Of a DNA stretch of 64,000 nucleotides, positions 34,635 through 43,159 are shown piece after piece. The position numbers were made by a program, and so were the translations under genes. Under the pieces are notes generated by a model that was not told where the DNA came from, did no database searches, and saw only the letters and a list, made by a program, of their open reading frames with translations. Source of the stretch: Thiosocius sp963759055. Its GTDB lineage: Bacteria > Pseudomonadota > Gammaproteobacteria > Chromatiales > Chromatiaceae. The DNA lies in contig CAVWYD010000035.1 of NCBI GenBank assembly GCA_963759055.1, forward strand, positions 46,440 through 110,439. Reading direction: 5' to 3'. Numbering within the stretch: position 1 is the stretch's first letter; each line of letters opens with the position of its first letter.

Positions 34635-36986
34635 ATGGCAGTCAGAAAAAAACGATCTCCAGCACGTGGCAGAAAGGCCTCCGGCCGGAGGCCGCGTGCC
34701 GGAAAGGGGCGCAGGCGGCAGAAAAAAACGCGTGGCTGGTGGAAGCTCGGATTGGGGCTGCTGGTACTTCTGGGCCTGGTGGTGGGCGCCTATTCCGTCT
34801 ATCTGGGCAAGACCGTCCGGGTCAAGTTCGAGGGCAAGCGCTGGGCCGCGCCGGCGCGGATCTACGCGCGACCGCTGGAGTTGTACGCCGGTGCCAGTGC
34901 ATCTGCGGCGCAACTGAAGGCCGAACTTCAGTTCCTCGGCTACCGCAACGTGGCCAAAGTATCAGGGCCCGCGCAATGGTCTCAGAAGGGCGGGCGTTTC
35001 ACCGTGCATACGCGCGATTTCGCCTTCTGGGATGGCAGCGAGCCGGGGCGGGCTCTCTCGGTGGACACCAATGCCTCGGGGGTCACCCGGATACGCAGTG
35101 GCACAAAGGAGGTCGATCTGCTGAGGCTGGAACCGGCCCTGGTCGGAAGCATCTACCCTGCGCACAATGAGGATCGCGTGTTGGTACAACGCGCTGACTT
35201 ACCCGACGATCTGGTCAATGGCCTCCTGGCGATCGAGGACCGGCGTTTCTTCGAGCATGGTGGCGTCGATGTTCGCGGTATTGCGCGGGCCCTCTGGGCC
35301 AACATCCAGGCGGGCAGAACAGTGCAGGGCGGGAGCACCCTGACCCAGCAGCTGGTCAAGAATTTTGTCCTGACCCCCGAACGTTCCTTGCGGCGCAAGG
35401 TCAACGAGGCGTTGATGGCCCTGATTGTGGATGCGCGCTACAGCAAGGACGAGATCCTGGAGGCCTATGCGAACGAGATCTTCCTCGGCCAGGAGGGTGG
35501 GCGGGCGATCCACGGCTTCGGTCTCGGCGCGCATTTTTATTTCAATCGCCCGCTGCGGGAGTTGCGTCTGCACGAATCGGCGCTGCTGGTGGGTCTGGTG
35601 AAGGGGGCGTCGTATTACAACCCGCGGCGCCATCCGGAGCGTGCGCTGGAGCGTCGCAACCTTGTCATCGATCAGATGCAGGCTCAGGGATTCATCACGC
35701 AGGCAGAGGCGGGCAATGCCCGGCAACAAAAGCTTGGGATCAGCGCGGGCGGCGCTACGAACGGGCATCGGGTGCCGGCCTTTGTCGACTTGGTCAGGCG
35801 ACAGTTGCGCAGGGACTATCGCGAGGAGGATCTTACGTCGGAGGGCCTGCGTATATTCACCACGCTGGATCCCTGGGTACAGCAGCGCGCGGCGTCAGCA
35901 CTCAGCAGTCGGCTGCAGAAGATCGAGAAAGGGCGGCGTATCGCCAAAGGCAGCCTGCAGGGCGCGATGGTTGTGGTGTCGGCACAAAATGGTGAGGTGC
36001 AGGCGCTGGTCGGTGGCCGGGATGCCGGCTTTGCGGGTTTCAACCGTGCCCTGGACGCGGTGAGGCCGATCGGCTCACTGGTCAAGCCCGCGGTCTATCT
36101 TGCGGCTCTGTCACTGCCGGAGAGATACACCCTGAGCACCCTGATCGAGGACAAGGCGGTGGACATGACCCTGCGCGGCGGACAGCGCTGGCAGCCCAGG
36201 AACTATGATCACCAGCTGCACGGCGAGGTGCCTTTACACGAGGCGCTGGCGAAGTCATTCAACCTGGCGACGGTGAATATGGGCATGGATATCGGACTGA
36301 AGCGGGTCGTTTCGACCCTGCGGGCGCTAGGGGTCAAACGCGACATAGATGCCTTTCCCTCACTGCTGCTCGGCGCATTGTCACTGTCTCCTCTGGAGGT
36401 GGCTCAGGTCTATCAGGGTCTGGCTGCGGGTGGGTTCAATTCACCCTTGCGTGCGATCCGCGCGGTGCTGGACGATGAACAGGAGCAGCTGCAGCGCTAC
36501 CCGCTGACCGTGACCCAGGCAGCCGATCCGGCCGCCGTTTTCCTGCTGACCCGCAACCTGGTGGAGGTTACCGAATCGGGAACCGGGGCAGGGCTGCGCA
36601 ACCTGCTGCCGCAGGGCCTGCAGGTGGCCGGTAAGACCGGGACGACGAATGAGCTGCGCGACAGCTGGTTCGCGGGGTTCTCTGCGGACCGGGTTGCGGT
36701 TGCCTGGGTAGGCCGTGATGACAACGCGCCGACCGGCCTGACCGGTTCGCAGGGAGCGATGCCGGTTTGGGCGGACCTGATGCGGGGCATCGACAATCTG
36801 TCCTTGCAGATGGCCCCTCCGCCCGGTATCGAGTATCACTGGGTGGATCGGGCCGGCCGGATCTCGGCGGAGACCTGCGAGGGGGCAGTGGCCTTTCCTT
36901 ACATAGCGGGTTCGCAGCCCGTTGAGCGCTCGGACTGCACCGAACAACAGGGTTTGGGTGGTTTCTTGGAAGGCCTCTTCAATTAG
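34635..36986 (+). CDS. mrcB: penicillin-binding protein 1B (class A, bifunctional)
   Basis: A 783-residue murein synthase with glycosyltransferase and transpeptidase activities, anchored in the inner membrane. A very basic cytoplasmic tail (residues 1-35) precedes one helix (LGLGLLVLLGLVVGAYSV) and a UB2H-like region. The GT51 domain has catalytic E201 in IEDRRFFEHGG and GGSTLTQQLVKN. The transpeptidase has the nucleophile S481 and K484 in GSLVKPAV, SFN in KSFNLATVN and KTG in GKTGTTNE. PBP1B rather than PBP1A is indicated by the basic tail, the size and the UB2H-type segment. The gene is followed by a small lipoprotein gene 42 bp away. Confidence 0.95.
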   Translation: MAVRKKRSPARGRKASGRRPRAGKGRRRQKKTRGWWKLGLGLLVLLGLVVGAYSVYLGKTVRVKFEGKRWAAPARIYARPLELYAGASASAAQLKAELQFLGYRNVAKVSGPAQWSQKGGRFTVHTRDFAFWDGSEPGRALSVDTNASGVTRIRSGTKEVDLLRLEPALVGSIYPAHNEDRVLVQRADLPDDLVNGLLAIEDRRFFEHGGVDVRGIARALWANIQAGRTVQGGSTLTQQLVKNFVLTPERSLRRKVNEALMALIVDARYSKDEILEAYANEIFLGQEGGRAIHGFGLGAHFYFNRPLRELRLHESALLVGLVKGASYYNPRRHPERALERRNLVIDQMQAQGFITQAEAGNARQQKLGISAGGATNGHRVPAFVDLVRRQLRRDYREEDLTSEGLRIFTTLDPWVQQRAASALSSRLQKIEKGRRIAKGSLQGAMVVVSAQNGEVQALVGGRDAGFAGFNRALDAVRPIGSLVKPAVYLAALSLPERYTLSTLIEDKAVDMTLRGGQRWQPRNYDHQLHGEVPLHEALAKSFNLATVNMGMDIGLKRVVSTLRALGVKRDIDAFPSLLLGALSLSPLEVAQVYQGLAAGGFNSPLRAIRAVLDDEQEQLQRYPLTVTQAADPAAVFLLTRNLVEVTESGTGAGLRNLLPQGLQVAGKTGTTNELRDSWFAGFSADRVAVAWVGRDDNAPTGLTGSQGAMPVWADLMRGIDNLSLQMAPPPGIEYHWVDRAGRISAETCEGAVAFPYIAGSQPVERSDCTEQQGLGGFLEGLFN

Positions 36987-37028
36987 GTTAGTCTCGCACT
37001 CGCCTGCTCCCATACGGTTTCGATAAAA

Positions 37029-37565
37029 ATGTCTGATTCGCGAATTCGAGTTTTACTGCGCATGACCGCGATCGCAGGTCTGGCCCTGACGCTTGCGGCC
37101 TGTGGTGGGATGAGTCGTAGCGACCGACCGGCCGAGGTGCAGGATCGTACCGCGGCTCCTGCGCCGGCAGACGGTGGCAGTGACGTGCAGATCGCTGCGT
37201 ATACGCCACCGGCTCAGCCACAGATTGCCCGGCCACAGCCCAAGCGGGCCGTTGCCGTTTTGATGGAACGTGCCGATGAGCAGCGCAGGAGCGGAGATCT
37301 CGATGGTGCTACGGTAAGCCTGGAACGCGCATTGCGTATCTCACCCGAAGATGCGGTCCTGTGGCATGAGCTTGCCGAGGTGCGCATGGCCCAGCGGCAA
37401 TACGATGGGGTGGTGCAACTGGCCGCCAAGTCGAATGCATTGGCCAGTCCGCAGGATGCCAGCCTGCGCGGGTCCAACTGGCGCCTGATCGCGCAGGCAC
37501 GGCGCGCACAGGGTGACGTTGCCGGTGCAAGAGATGCCGAGCGCCGTGCCGTTTCACTCCCTTGA
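37029..37565 (+). CDS. TPR-repeat lipoprotein
   Basis: A 178-residue lipoprotein: signal with lipobox LAAC (Cys near 26), a Pro/Ala-rich linker (about 30-75), then two to three tetratricopeptide-like helices, seen in RSGDLDGATVSLERALRISPEDAVLWHELAEVRMAQ and the following RQYDGVVQLAAKSNAL. It lies directly downstream of mrcB on the same strand, which resembles genomes where a TPR lipoprotein follows a PBP1B gene. A supporting role in murein synthesis is thus a reasonable guess but not shown. It overlaps nothing; the next gene starts 23 bp later. Confidence 0.8.
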   Translation: MSDSRIRVLLRMTAIAGLALTLAACGGMSRSDRPAEVQDRTAAPAPADGGSDVQIAAYTPPAQPQIARPQPKRAVAVLMERADEQRRSGDLDGATVSLERALRISPEDAVLWHELAEVRMAQRQYDGVVQLAAKSNALASPQDASLRGSNWRLIAQARRAQGDVAGARDAERRAVSLP

Positions 37566-37588
37566 CGGACCATTTCCAGGAGGACTCC

Positions 37589-37876
37589 GTGGCAGATATT
37601 CAACTCTCATCGCAACTTTTCCAGGATATTCAACAGGCGGTTCAGCGCCAGGATCCGAACGCCGATCAGGCCGTGGTAATGCAATACCTCGCGGCGGTCA
37701 TGGGCTACATGCTGGGGAGCGAGCGAAATATGCCGGCTGATGAGCGTGACGCCCTGATGGACGAGCTATGCGGTTTTGCACGCCACGTCTACGGTGACCT
37801 GGCGCAACGCGAACAGCAGCAGACCCAACGCCCGATGGGGCAGGCCTTCGGTTATTGGGTGCCGCCCGACAAATAG
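37589..37876 (+). CDS. small conserved hypothetical protein
   Basis: A 95-residue protein starting at GTG 37589, placed by AGGAGG at about 37579-37584. No signal peptide or membrane segment. It is predicted mostly helical: SSQLFQDIQQAVQRQDPNADQAVVMQYLAAVMGYMLG, then a Met- and Asp-containing turn and DALMDELCGFARHVYGDLA, ending with a Gln-rich stretch and GYWVPPDK. A single cysteine is present. I do not recognise the family. It follows the TPR lipoprotein closely and could be in the same operon as mrcB. Confidence 0.65.
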   Translation: MADIQLSSQLFQDIQQAVQRQDPNADQAVVMQYLAAVMGYMLGSERNMPADERDALMDELCGFARHVYGDLAQREQQQTQRPMGQAFGYWVPPDK

Positions 37877-37976
37877 GCTTTGGCGGTCTGTCGGTCGAAC
37901 GATTTGCTGCGGTGCTCAGGCTTCCGTGATGCCTCCGCGCGCTTCGGTATAGAATCCGCGACAGAACTCCGGGAGA

Positions 37977-38483
37977 ATGGCCTGCGTGAACACCCCTTAC
38001 GCCGCCGACAAACTGATCGCGCAAGCACGCCAGCTGGCCGCCGAATACCGGCGTACCATGGGCAAGCCCCTGCCCGGGATCAGCAATGAGATCGCGGAAC
38101 ATGATGCCATCCGTCTGCTGGGTCTCGAGCCCAGGTCCGGCCCGGATGTGAGTTGGGACGCGACCGATCCCGAGAGCGGCCGGCGTATGCAGATCAAGAG
38201 CCGCACGATCTTCGACGAGAGCAAAAGCGGTCAGCGCATCGGCCAGCTGAAAGTGAATCAGGAATGGGACGCGGTGGTCCTGGTACTGATGGACGAGGAT
38301 TACGAACCCTACGAGATCTATCAGGCGCTGCGCGAGGACCTGGCCGAATACCTCGACGCGTCCAGCGGCAACCGCGCCAAGCGCGGGGCGATGTCGGTGG
38401 CACGGTTCAAGATTGTGGGTGAACTGGTGTGGGACCGGGTCAGCGGGCGCCAGGATGGAGTCTGGGACAATCAGGCCGGCTGA
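37977..38483 (+). CDS. uncharacterised cytosolic protein with PD-(D/E)xK-like pattern
   Basis: A 168-residue protein without signal or membrane segments. The segment GPDVSWDATDPESGRRMQIKSRTI has the spacing of a PD-(D/E)xK-type core (acidic residue, beta-strand, then Q-x-K), preceded by a helix with ISNEIAEHDAIRLLGLE as in many restriction-like folds. It resembles proteins annotated with DUF6998-like names, but I am not certain. GGGAG lies 10 bp before an in-frame GTG at 37986, which may be the true start; the ATG at 37977 is too close to it. A TATAGAAT -10 box lies upstream at about 37948. It could be a nuclease-fold protein without defence neighbours. Confidence 0.7.
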   Translation: MACVNTPYAADKLIAQARQLAAEYRRTMGKPLPGISNEIAEHDAIRLLGLEPRSGPDVSWDATDPESGRRMQIKSRTIFDESKSGQRIGQLKVNQEWDAVVLVLMDEDYEPYEIYQALREDLAEYLDASSGNRAKRGAMSVARFKIVGELVWDRVSGRQDGVWDNQAG

Positions 38484-38557
38484 ACACCCCTCGTGATCCT
38501 GCAAACCTCAGCATACCCGCCCGCCTTCATGCATTTCGCCGGCTAAGGCAACACTGA

Positions 38558-40462
38558 ATGGAAGTCGCTGATGTACTGGGTGCGGATGGCCTGCTGTCGC
38601 GCACCATCGAGGGCTTCGCGCACCGGCCGCAGCAGCTCGATATGGCCGAGGCCGTCGGCGAGGCCCTGGAGCAGGGCGGCAGCCTGATCGCCGAGGCCGG
38701 CACTGGCACCGGCAAAACCTTTGCGTACCTGGTGCCTGCCCTGCTGTCTGGGCAGAAGGTGATCATCTCCACCGGTACCCGAAATCTTCAGGATCAGTTG
38801 TTTCTGCGAGACCTTCCGCGTCTACGCGAGGCGATGGCCAGCCCGGTGCAGGTCGCCCTGCTCAAGGGACGCGCCAACTACCTGTGTATCCACCGCATGG
38901 AGACGGCCCTGCTGGACGATCGCGGGCATAGCCGTGAGAATCTGCGCTGGCTGATGAAGGTGCGTAACTGGTCGGGTCTTACCGAGCGTGGAGACATCAG
39001 CGAGCTTGCGGACATCCCGGAGGATGCAACCATCTGGCCGCAGGTGACATCGACCACCGACAACTGCCTGGGCCAGGACTGCAATGCCTGGAGCAAGTGT
39101 CACCTGGTTGAGGCCAGGCGGCGGGCGCAGGAAGCGGACATCGTGGTGGTCAATCATCATCTGCTGTGTGCCGACTTTGCGATCAAGGACGACGGTTTCG
39201 GCGAACTCCTGCCGGGCGCCGATGCCTTTATCATCGATGAGGCACACCAATTGCCCGAGGTGGCGAGCAACTTTTTCGGTACCACGGTCAGCACGCGCCA
39301 GCTCCTGGATCTCACGCGCGACACCCAGGCCGAGTATCACCGCGAGGCCGGTGATTTTCCGAAACTGCTGGAGCAGCTGGACATTGTCGCCAGGTCGGCG
39401 CGTGATCTGCGCCTGGCATTTGGCCAGGCTATGCGTCGCGGTGCCTGGACCGAGGTGGAAAACGACACGGCGATCTCGGCGGCGCTGGATACCTGCTGCG
39501 ACCAGCTGGCCGGGCTGAAGACGATGCTGGAGACCATTAAGGGCCGCGGCAAGGGCCTGGACTCCTGTCTCGCCCGTTGCGAGGGTCTCGGCCGCCAGCT
39601 GCACGAACTGATCAGCCCTGAAGAGGGCGATGAGGATATCCGCTGGTTCGAGACCTATATGCAAAGCCTGCGTCTGAACAGTACACCGCTGGATGTGGCC
39701 GCGGTGTTCGGACTCCAGATGCAACGTCACCCGGCAGCCTGGATATTCACCTCCGCCACACTGGCGGTTGGCGAGAGCTTCGAGCATTTTCAGCAGCAGC
39801 TGGGCCTCTTCGAGGCGGTCACGCAGAAATGGGACAGTCCGTTCGATTATCCGAATCAGGCCTTGTGGTTCGTGCCGCGTGACATGCCGCAGCCAAACGA
39901 GCCCGGCTATACCGAGGCCGTTGTCGACCTCGTTGTGCCGATCCTCGAAGCCAGCGCGGGTCGCGCCTTTCTTCTGTTCACCAGCCATCGTGCGCTGAGG
40001 CAGGCGGCTGACCTGCTCGAGGATCAGGTTGATTTTCCCCTCCTGGTTCAGGGCAGTGCACCCAAGGCCGAATTGCTGGAGCGGTTTGTCGAGTACGGCA
40101 ACGCGGTGTTGCTGGGCACCGCGAGTTTCTGGGAGGGTGTGGACGTGCGTGGTGATGCGCTCTCGCTGGTGGTAATCGACAAGCTGCCATTCGCCTCACC
40201 CGGTGATCCCGTGTTGCAGGCTCGCCTGGATGCGATCAGGCGTCGCGGAGGCAATCCTTTTATGCAGCATCAGGTGCCGCAGGCGGCGATCGCGCTCAAA
40301 CAGGGGGCCGGGCGGTTGATCCGGGACGTGACGGACCGCGGTGTGCTGGTTATGTGTGATCCACGCTTATTGAAGAAGGGGTATGGGCAGACCTTTCTGG
40401 ATGCGATGCCGCCGTTTGGGCGTACCCGGGACCTGGATCAGGTACTGGATTTTTTCACGTAG
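38558..40462 (+). CDS. yoaA: ATP-dependent DNA helicase, YoaA/DinG family
   Basis: A 634-residue XPD-like superfamily 2 helicase that unwinds damaged DNA 5' to 3'. Walker A GTGTGKT lies at 48-54 and DEAH at 226-229. Four cysteines form the iron-sulfur cluster site: C109, C169, C174 and C180. C-terminal helicase motifs include LLFTSHRALR, GTASFWEGVDVRGD and QGAGRLIRDVTDRG. The length and N-terminus favour YoaA over DinG. The stop codon falls inside a short GC-rich repeat, and a hairpin with a T5 tract follows at 40491-40518. Confidence 0.94.
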   Translation: MEVADVLGADGLLSRTIEGFAHRPQQLDMAEAVGEALEQGGSLIAEAGTGTGKTFAYLVPALLSGQKVIISTGTRNLQDQLFLRDLPRLREAMASPVQVALLKGRANYLCIHRMETALLDDRGHSRENLRWLMKVRNWSGLTERGDISELADIPEDATIWPQVTSTTDNCLGQDCNAWSKCHLVEARRRAQEADIVVVNHHLLCADFAIKDDGFGELLPGADAFIIDEAHQLPEVASNFFGTTVSTRQLLDLTRDTQAEYHREAGDFPKLLEQLDIVARSARDLRLAFGQAMRRGAWTEVENDTAISAALDTCCDQLAGLKTMLETIKGRGKGLDSCLARCEGLGRQLHELISPEEGDEDIRWFETYMQSLRLNSTPLDVAAVFGLQMQRHPAAWIFTSATLAVGESFEHFQQQLGLFEAVTQKWDSPFDYPNQALWFVPRDMPQPNEPGYTEAVVDLVVPILEASAGRAFLLFTSHRALRQAADLLEDQVDFPLLVQGSAPKAELLERFVEYGNAVLLGTASFWEGVDVRGDALSLVVIDKLPFASPGDPVLQARLDAIRRRGGNPFMQHQVPQAAIALKQGAGRLIRDVTDRGVLVMCDPRLLKKGYGQTFLDAMPPFGRTRDLDQVLDFFT

Positions 40463-40559
40463 GGCAGGCTGCGCCTGCCGATTCGTGTCCCGGCAAGGCC
40501 CGGCCTGCCGCCGTTTTTATATTAGAATCGAGGCGACTCGTAGGGCAGGCTGCGCCTGC
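40458..40559. repeat. pair of 21-bp REP-like repeats
   Basis: An identical 21-bp sequence beginning CGTAGGGCAGGC and ending GCGCCTGC occurs at 40458-40478 and 40539-40559, start to start 81 bp. Each copy contains an inverted pair GGCAGGC / GCCTGC(C) around TGC and can form a hairpin. The first copy includes the yoaA stop codon. The opening CGTAGGG and the stem resemble dispersed REP-type palindromes common in gammaproteobacterial intergenic regions. Confidence 0.65.
40491..40518 (+). terminator. probable rho-independent terminator after yoaA
   Basis: An imperfect GC-rich hairpin (CGGCAAGGCC facing GGCCTGCCG) is followed within 4 bp by TTTTT at 40514-40518. It lies between the two REP-like copies, 30 bp after the yoaA stop. 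Confidence 0.55.
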
Positions 40560-40579
40560 AGAACTTTGTCGGGTGGAGC

Positions 40580-41161
40580 TTGCACAAAAGATTCGCAAAA
40601 ACATGTATGGCTCTCTTGCTTGTTGCCAGTGGTATCCAGGCCGCGGCGTCGGAGCAAGACGGGGTCATGATGAGCACCGATCCGGATACCGGTATCAAGA
40701 GCTGGAAGTTTGCGGCAGACGGGCTCGACATCGAACTGATCCAGGTGCCACCGGATTTCATCCGCGCGAGTTATTCGGCACGTGGCCTGCCGGCCTCGGT
40801 CTCGGAGGCGGTCGCGACCCGCTGCGTGTTCGGCACCATCGTGCGCAATGTCTCGGACATGCCGCTTTCTTACCGGGTCGCGGACTGGCGGTATATGAAT
40901 GCCGAGGGTGTTGAGCGGCCGGTCAAGACCAAGAGCGAATGGCTGAAGGAATGGCACGGTATGGGGGTCCGCTTCAGCTGGTCCATCCTGGCGGATGATC
41001 CGACCTTTGCGGTCGGTGATTGGATACAGGGATTCACGACCCTGGCAGAGCCACACGGCAGCCGGGTGAGTCTGAAGGTCGTCTGGTCGATCGAGGGTAA
41101 ACGTTATGAAAAGGTCCTGTCGAATCTGGAATGTGCGCCTGCACCAGAGAATGATGCGTAA
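40580..41161 (+). CDS. hypothetical exported protein
   Basis: A 193-residue protein starting at TTG 40580, which opens a signal peptide (KRFAKTCMALLLVASGIQAAAS). A GGTGGAG lies directly before the TTG with little spacing; an ATG at 40607 is the alternative but would cut the basic n-region. The mature domain has the look of an all-beta fold: GLDIELIQVPPDFIRASYSARGLP, CVFGTIVRNVSDMPLSYRVADWRYM and WGMGVRFSW-like strands, with two cysteines. I do not recognise it. Its stop overlaps the start of the thioredoxin-like gene, suggesting that the periplasmic oxidoreductase acts on or with it. Confidence 0.7.
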   Translation: MHKRFAKTCMALLLVASGIQAAASEQDGVMMSTDPDTGIKSWKFAADGLDIELIQVPPDFIRASYSARGLPASVSEAVATRCVFGTIVRNVSDMPLSYRVADWRYMNAEGVERPVKTKSEWLKEWHGMGVRFSWSILADDPTFAVGDWIQGFTTLAEPHGSRVSLKVVWSIEGKRYEKVLSNLECAPAPENDA

Positions 41162-41672
41162 AACGATCGCGCTGTTTCTGTTGGTGGCCGTATCGGTTGC
41201 CGGTGCCGCCGATCTGCCGCCGCTCGGGCATGAGATGAACCCGATCTCGCCGCCCCTGGCGGCACCGGATTTCAAACTGCCGGACATGGACGGTGAGAGT
41301 CACGCGCTGAGTGACTTTCGCGGCAAGGTCGTGATGCTCAACTTCTGGGCCACCTGGTGCCCGCCCTGTAGGCGCGAGATGCCTTCCATGCAGCGCCTGT
41401 ACGAAAAATACAGCGAGCGCGGGCTGGTGGTCGTCGCGGTAAACCAGTTCGAGGACCCTGACCTGGTGTTCGAGTTTACCGGGCGCCTGAGCCTGGAGCC
41501 CACCTTCCCGATCCTGTTCGATCGTGAAAGCAGAGTTTCGGAGCAGTACAAGGTGAAGGGACTGCCGACCACCTACCTGCTGGATAAGCAGGGCAGAATC
41601 CGCTACCGCGCAATCGGTGGGCGGGAATTCGACCATCCGGAAGTGGAGGCACTGATCGAGGGATTGCTCTAG
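41151..41672 (+). CDS. TlpA/ResA-type thiol-disulfide oxidoreductase
   Basis: A 173-residue periplasmic thioredoxin-fold protein with a signal peptide (TIALFLLVAVSVAGA). The active site is C70-P-P-C73 in NFWATWCPPCRREMP, and the cis-proline lies in VKGLPTTYLLD. The AhpC/TSA-like opening APDFKLPDMDG is typical of ResA/TlpA reductants, which keep heme-binding cysteines or other thiols reduced. ATG 41151 or 41154 overlaps the upstream gene by a few bases, indicating coupling. The neighbourhood has no ccm genes; several c-type heme proteins in this genome could be clients. Confidence 0.9.
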   Translation: MMRKTIALFLLVAVSVAGAADLPPLGHEMNPISPPLAAPDFKLPDMDGESHALSDFRGKVVMLNFWATWCPPCRREMPSMQRLYEKYSERGLVVVAVNQFEDPDLVFEFTGRLSLEPTFPILFDRESRVSEQYKVKGLPTTYLLDKQGRIRYRAIGGREFDHPEVEALIEGLL

Positions 41673-41704
41673 AGTGATCCATTCACTCATGACGAAACCC
41701 TGCA

Positions 41705-41917
41705 ATGCCCGCATCGAAGCTGGTCAACGGCGTGCATTTCGACAACCTGCGAGGTGACATCTACGGCGGTCTGACCGCTGCCGCGGTGGCACTGCCGCTG
41801 GCATTGGCGATGGCGATCGCCGGCATCGTGCGGCCCAGTTGCTGGATACGGCAGATGTCACCTGAGCAGCGGGTCGAAAAAAAGGATGAGTGCGCGCAAC
41901 GGCGCGGAGGTGACTGA
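41705..41917 (+). pseudogene. remnant of a SulP-family anion transporter
   Basis: A 70-codon frame whose first 40 residues match the N-terminus of SulP permeases: NLRGDIYGGLTAAAVALPLALAMAIAG, the first membrane helix. The homology then stops abruptly and the frame continues into a charged, cysteine-containing tail (MSPEQRVEKKDECAQRRGGD) unlike any transporter. The remaining ten or more helices and the STAS domain are missing. Another frame near the break reads HRAAQLLDTADVT and a stop, possibly a scrap of the old C-terminus. A large internal deletion is the simplest explanation. GGAGG near the end now serves the next gene. Confidence 0.7.
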
Positions 41918-42331
41918 ATGAGAGAGACCATCCGGCTTGCCACCCGAAACCGCGAGGAACTGGTTGATATCACTGCTCAGGTGCACGAAGTCGTACACCG
42001 CAGCGGCATCCGGAACGGTCTGGTCAACGTCTATGCCCAGGGCGCAACCGCCGCGGTCATGATCCAGGAAAACTGGGACGAGAGCGTGCAGACTGACGTG
42101 GTCAATCTCTTACGCAAAATCATACCCAGAGGCATCTGGCTGCATGATGCGCAGGACGGCAACGGGGATTCGCACCTCAAGGCCGGACTGGTCGGGCCTT
42201 CCGAATCGATCCCCCTGCTCGATGGCCAGCTGGGGCTTTCGCGCTGGCAGAACATCTTTTTCTGCGAGTTTGACGGTCCGCGCGATGACCGTAGGGTCGT
42301 CATTACGGTGATCGCGGACGAGAACCGCTAA
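41918..42331 (+). CDS. yjbQ: YjbQ family protein (UPF0047)
   Basis: A 137-residue member of the YjbQ/UPF0047 family, for which weak thiamine phosphate synthase activity has been reported. Matching blocks are VHRSGIRNGLVNVYAQGATAAVMIQEN, DSHLKAGLVGPSESIPLLDGQLGLSRWQNIFFCEFDGPR and the terminal VVITVI strand. One oddity: where most relatives have PHTTA, this protein has AQGATA, so one usually conserved histidine is absent; the later histidines of HDAQDGNGDSHLK remain. GGAGG lies 9 bp upstream. It follows the SulP remnant directly. Confidence 0.88.
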   Translation: MRETIRLATRNREELVDITAQVHEVVHRSGIRNGLVNVYAQGATAAVMIQENWDESVQTDVVNLLRKIIPRGIWLHDAQDGNGDSHLKAGLVGPSESIPLLDGQLGLSRWQNIFFCEFDGPRDDRRVVITVIADENR

Positions 42332-42375
42332 CATGATGCAGCGCAAGAGGCCCTGACCCGTTGTCGCTGCAGCCC

Positions 42376-42879
42376 TCAGGAGCCGCCCTCGGCCGGAACA
42401 AACTTCAGGGCCACACCGTTGTTGCAGTAGCGCAGTCCGGTCGGCTTCGGTCCGTCATTGAATATATGGCCCTGGTGTCCACCGCAGCGTGAGCAGTGGT
42501 ACTCCGTTCGCGGCCAGATCAGTTTGTAGTCCGTTTTGGTCCCCAGTGCGCCCTCGATGGGGGCGTAGAAGCTCGGCCAGCCGGTTCCGCTCTCGTATTT
42601 GGTGTCCGAGAGGAACAGAGGCTGCTCGCAGCCTGCGCAGACATAGGTCCCGGTCCTTTTTTCGGCGTTCAAGGGGCTGCTGCCCGGCCGTTCGGTGCCT
42701 TCCTTGCGCAGAACATCGTACTGTTCTTCGGTGAGCAGTCGGCGCCATTCTTCGTCGCTGCGAACGAGCTTTGCCGCGGATGCGTCCGAATCGCCCGCTT
42801 CGCGCGCTGAAAGTCGTGTGAAAACGGCCGGTGTCAGGGCGGCAGCACCCACCGCAGCGATAAATAAACGTCTTTTCAT
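42376..42879 (-). CDS. msrB: peptide-methionine (R)-S-oxide reductase, exported
   Basis: A 167-residue MsrB that reduces the R-epimer of methionine sulfoxide. Residues 1-30 form an export signal starting MKRRLFIAAVGAAALTPAVF; the twin arginines hint at Tat export. The zinc site is C81-x-x-C84 and C129-x-x-C132. The catalytic cysteine is C152 in RYCNNGVALKF, with GTGWPSF and GGHQGHIFNDGP also intact. The ATG at 42879 opens the signal; a longer frame to 42960 is not supported. The export signal indicates repair of periplasmic proteins. It converges with yjbQ. Confidence 0.93.
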   Translation of the reverse strand: MKRRLFIAAVGAAALTPAVFTRLSAREAGDSDASAAKLVRSDEEWRRLLTEEQYDVLRKEGTERPGSSPLNAEKRTGTYVCAGCEQPLFLSDTKYESGTGWPSFYAPIEGALGTKTDYKLIWPRTEYHCSRCGGHQGHIFNDGPKPTGLRYCNNGVALKFVPAEGGS

Positions 42880-43159
42880 TGACAAATCCCCGTTTGAGAC
42901 GACTTTGGATGATATGGATACGGATATAGACCGAAAAAAACCGCGCATTATTCCTGGCACCAGCGTCTTATCCTGATTGACAACCCAATGCGCAAGCCAT
43001 GCGGGAGCGAAAAACCGAGAAAATTTATCAACTTCCGGGCGGTGCCGGCAAAAATCCGGCGCGCGGGATCGTGGTTTTGCCTCGCCGCACCGGCGGCGAA
43101 AAATAGTATGCTTGGCTTGGATCCGGCAAGTGCGCTTTGTCCCCCTGAGTCAGTGATCG

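Noticed and set aside
38822..39988. 388-codon antisense frame under yoaA
   Set aside because: Shadow of the helicase coding bias; no ribosome-binding site or domain.
41705..41917. Intact small membrane gene of 70 residues
   Set aside because: The first 40 residues match a much longer SulP permease and the tail is unlike any transporter, so a remnant is more likely.
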